A stretch of DNA of 5,592 nt from NCBI GenBank assembly GCA_030613225.1, contig JAUWMJ010000238.1, positions 1 through 5,592 of the forward strand, written 5' to 3'. Below, piece after piece: positions 4,325 to 5,592 of the stretch (its first letter is position 1; each line of letters opens with the position of its first letter). Made by a program: the position numbers and the translations under genes. A model generated the notes under the pieces. That model was not told the DNA's origin, searched no databases, and saw only the letters and a list, made by a program, of their open reading frames with translations. Source of the DNA: Desulfobacterales bacterium. GTDB taxonomy: Bacteria > Desulfobacterota > Desulfobacteria > Desulfobacterales > JAUWMJ01.

Positions 4325-5592
4325 ATGGTTGTGAATAAAAGATCGAAAAATTTTCTTAAATTTTTCATCTATCTTATTGTCATTGTTCTTATAAATTTAG
4401 CCGGAACCACTCTCTTTTTCAGACTCGATCTCACGGAAAACGGGACATATTCCATCTCCAAAGCCAGTCGGCAGGTGGTTTCCACTCTCTCGGAACCGCT
4501 CACAATCAAGGTTTTTTTCACAAAAAACCTCCCTGCGCCCAATAATAATACTGAACAGTATCTACATGATCTTCTTGAAGAATACTCCATATTTGCAAAT
4601 CAATATTTCAACTACACTTTTTATGATGTAAGTCCCGATGAAGGAGATATCAAACAGGAAACAAAGGAAAATCGGGAGCTGGCAGAAAACTATGGAATTC
4701 GTCCTGTTCAAATTCAGCTCGTAGAAAAAGATGAAATCAAGTTTCAAAAAGCATATATGGGTCTTGTGCTGATACACGGCGATATTATTGAAAAAATACC
4801 TACCATAACGTCCATCGATGGTCTGGAATATAAATTGACTACTGCAATTAACAAATTGAACAATAAAATCAGCGCACTTTTAAGCTTGTCTGAAAAAATA
4901 AAGATTAAATTGTTTCTCTCCTCTTCTTTGAAAATCGTCGCACCGCATATGCAACTGAACAATCTTTTAGAGCTGCCGAAAAGAATGGAAAAGACTGTTC
5001 AGAAGCTTAACGAAAAGAGTTATGGTAAGCTTGAATTTCAATATCTTGATCCTACAAAAGATCCGGATCTTGAGGAAATTATAAATAAATATAATATCAT
5101 GAACTTAAAATGGCCTGATTTTACGAACGGAAATATCAGGGCAGGCAACGGTGCCATCGGTCTTCTGATGGTGTATAAAGACAAAGCTGTGACAATTCCA
5201 CTTCTTCATATTCTCAAACTGCCGATTATAGGAACCCATTATGAAATGGCTGACATGAACGAAATGGAAGAAATAATCAGTGTTAATATCGAATCGCTCA
5301 TCGATATTAACGAAGATATAGGTTATCTTGCAGATCACGGAACACTCAGTATACAGGGCATTTCATCCTTCAATCCTGCGATGCAAAGGAATCAGAATAA
5401 CCTCACCAGCTTTAAAACGTTGATAGAACAAAATTATACCATAAAACCAGTAAATCTTAAAGACGAAAATATCCCTGAAAGCCTTGGCACATTGATTCTC
5501 GCCCGACCAACTGAAGCTTTTACCGAATACGAACTGTTTCAAATCGACCAGTTTTTAATGCACGGAAAAAATCTTGCTCTGTTCGTTGATTC
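4325..5592 (+). CDS. GldG-like ABC auxiliary protein (3' end outside window)
   Basis: The frame from ATG 4325 stays open for 422 codons to the right edge; the stop lies beyond it. A basic N-terminus (KRSKNFLK) is followed by one membrane helix at about 13-32, so the rest probably lies in the periplasm. Next comes FFRLDLTENGTYSISKASRQ (31-50), a typical start of the GldG/ABC_transp_aux domain, then EPLTIKVFFTKNLPAP (57-72). A later segment, TLILARPTEAFTEYELFQID (389-408) followed by QFLMHGKNLALFVD, matches the GldG region that has a glutamine-amidotransferase-like fold but is not expected to be enzymatic. Residues 56-180 and 189-330 look like two diverged copies of one module. The gene lies 11 bp after the permease gene and completes an ATPase/permease/auxiliary set. 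In Flavobacterium, GldG works with GldA and GldF in gliding motility; outside Bacteroidetes the role is unknown. In related operons a DUF4340-type gene often follows, so one may lie just past this edge. Confidence 0.9.
   Translation, partial: MVVNKRSKNFLKFFIYLIVIVLINLAGTTLFFRLDLTENGTYSISKASRQVVSTLSEPLTIKVFFTKNLPAPNNNTEQYLHDLLEEYSIFANQYFNYTFYDVSPDEGDIKQETKENRELAENYGIRPVQIQLVEKDEIKFQKAYMGLVLIHGDIIEKIPTITSIDGLEYKLTTAINKLNNKISALLSLSEKIKIKLFLSSSLKIVAPHMQLNNLLELPKRMEKTVQKLNEKSYGKLEFQYLDPTKDPDLEEIINKYNIMNLKWPDFTNGNIRAGNGAIGLLMVYKDKAVTIPLLHILKLPIIGTHYEMADMNEMEEIISVNIESLIDINEDIGYLADHGTLSIQGISSFNPAMQRNQNNLTSFKTLIEQNYTIKPVNLKDENIPESLGTLILARPTEAFTEYELFQIDQFLMHGKNLALFVD

Noticed and set aside
4369..5338. 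Four short reverse-strand open frames across the right end
   Set aside because: They are antisense to a single long forward frame with clear GldG-like features and a strong ribosome-binding site.

Overview
The window looks like chromosomal DNA from an AT-rich, Gram-negative-type bacterium. The protein styles suggest a Desulfobacterota (former deltaproteobacterial) anaerobe. The main pointers are a variant FmdB-type zinc ribbon with a long conserved C-terminal tail and a GldA/GldF/GldG-like ABC operon outside an obvious Bacteroidetes setting. This placement is inferred from family resemblance, not from a marker gene. There are no rRNA, tRNA or CRISPR features, and no transposase gene is visible.

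Layout. Positions 1-599 (+) hold the C-terminal half of an MFS transporter cut by the window edge. Positions 600-863 are non-coding and largely filled by a MITE-like element (598-786) with imperfect terminal inverted repeats and a long internal hairpin; its left end overlaps the MFS stop codon. Positions 864-1901 (-) encode a complete ArgC (N-acetyl-gamma-glutamyl-phosphate reductase), convergent with the MFS gene. Positions 1902-2335 form a 434-bp divergent intergenic region. It holds a candidate argC promoter, a second nested inverted-repeat structure (2084-2241) containing a 7-bp tandem repeat, a candidate rightward promoter, and a perfect 10-bp-arm palindrome next to the downstream gene.

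From 2336 to the right edge there is one tight rightward gene set: an FmdB-like zinc-ribbon protein, an ABC ATPase, a six-helix ABC-2 permease, and a GldG-like membrane-anchored auxiliary protein running off the window. Gaps are 21, 1 and 11 bp and each of the last three genes has a good Shine-Dalgarno, so co-transcription is very likely. ATPase, permease and GldG-like protein should form one inner-membrane ABC-2 type complex whose substrate cannot be read from sequence. The zinc-ribbon protein may be a regulator or only a passenger.

The last gene is easy to overlook because it has no stop in the window: the frame from ATG 4325 is open for 422 codons. Its two soluble halves look like diverged copies of one module.

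I do not see a clearly undescribed system. The most checkable unusual items are the two inverted-repeat elements, the palindrome at the candidate start site of the operon, and the internal duplication in the GldG-like protein.
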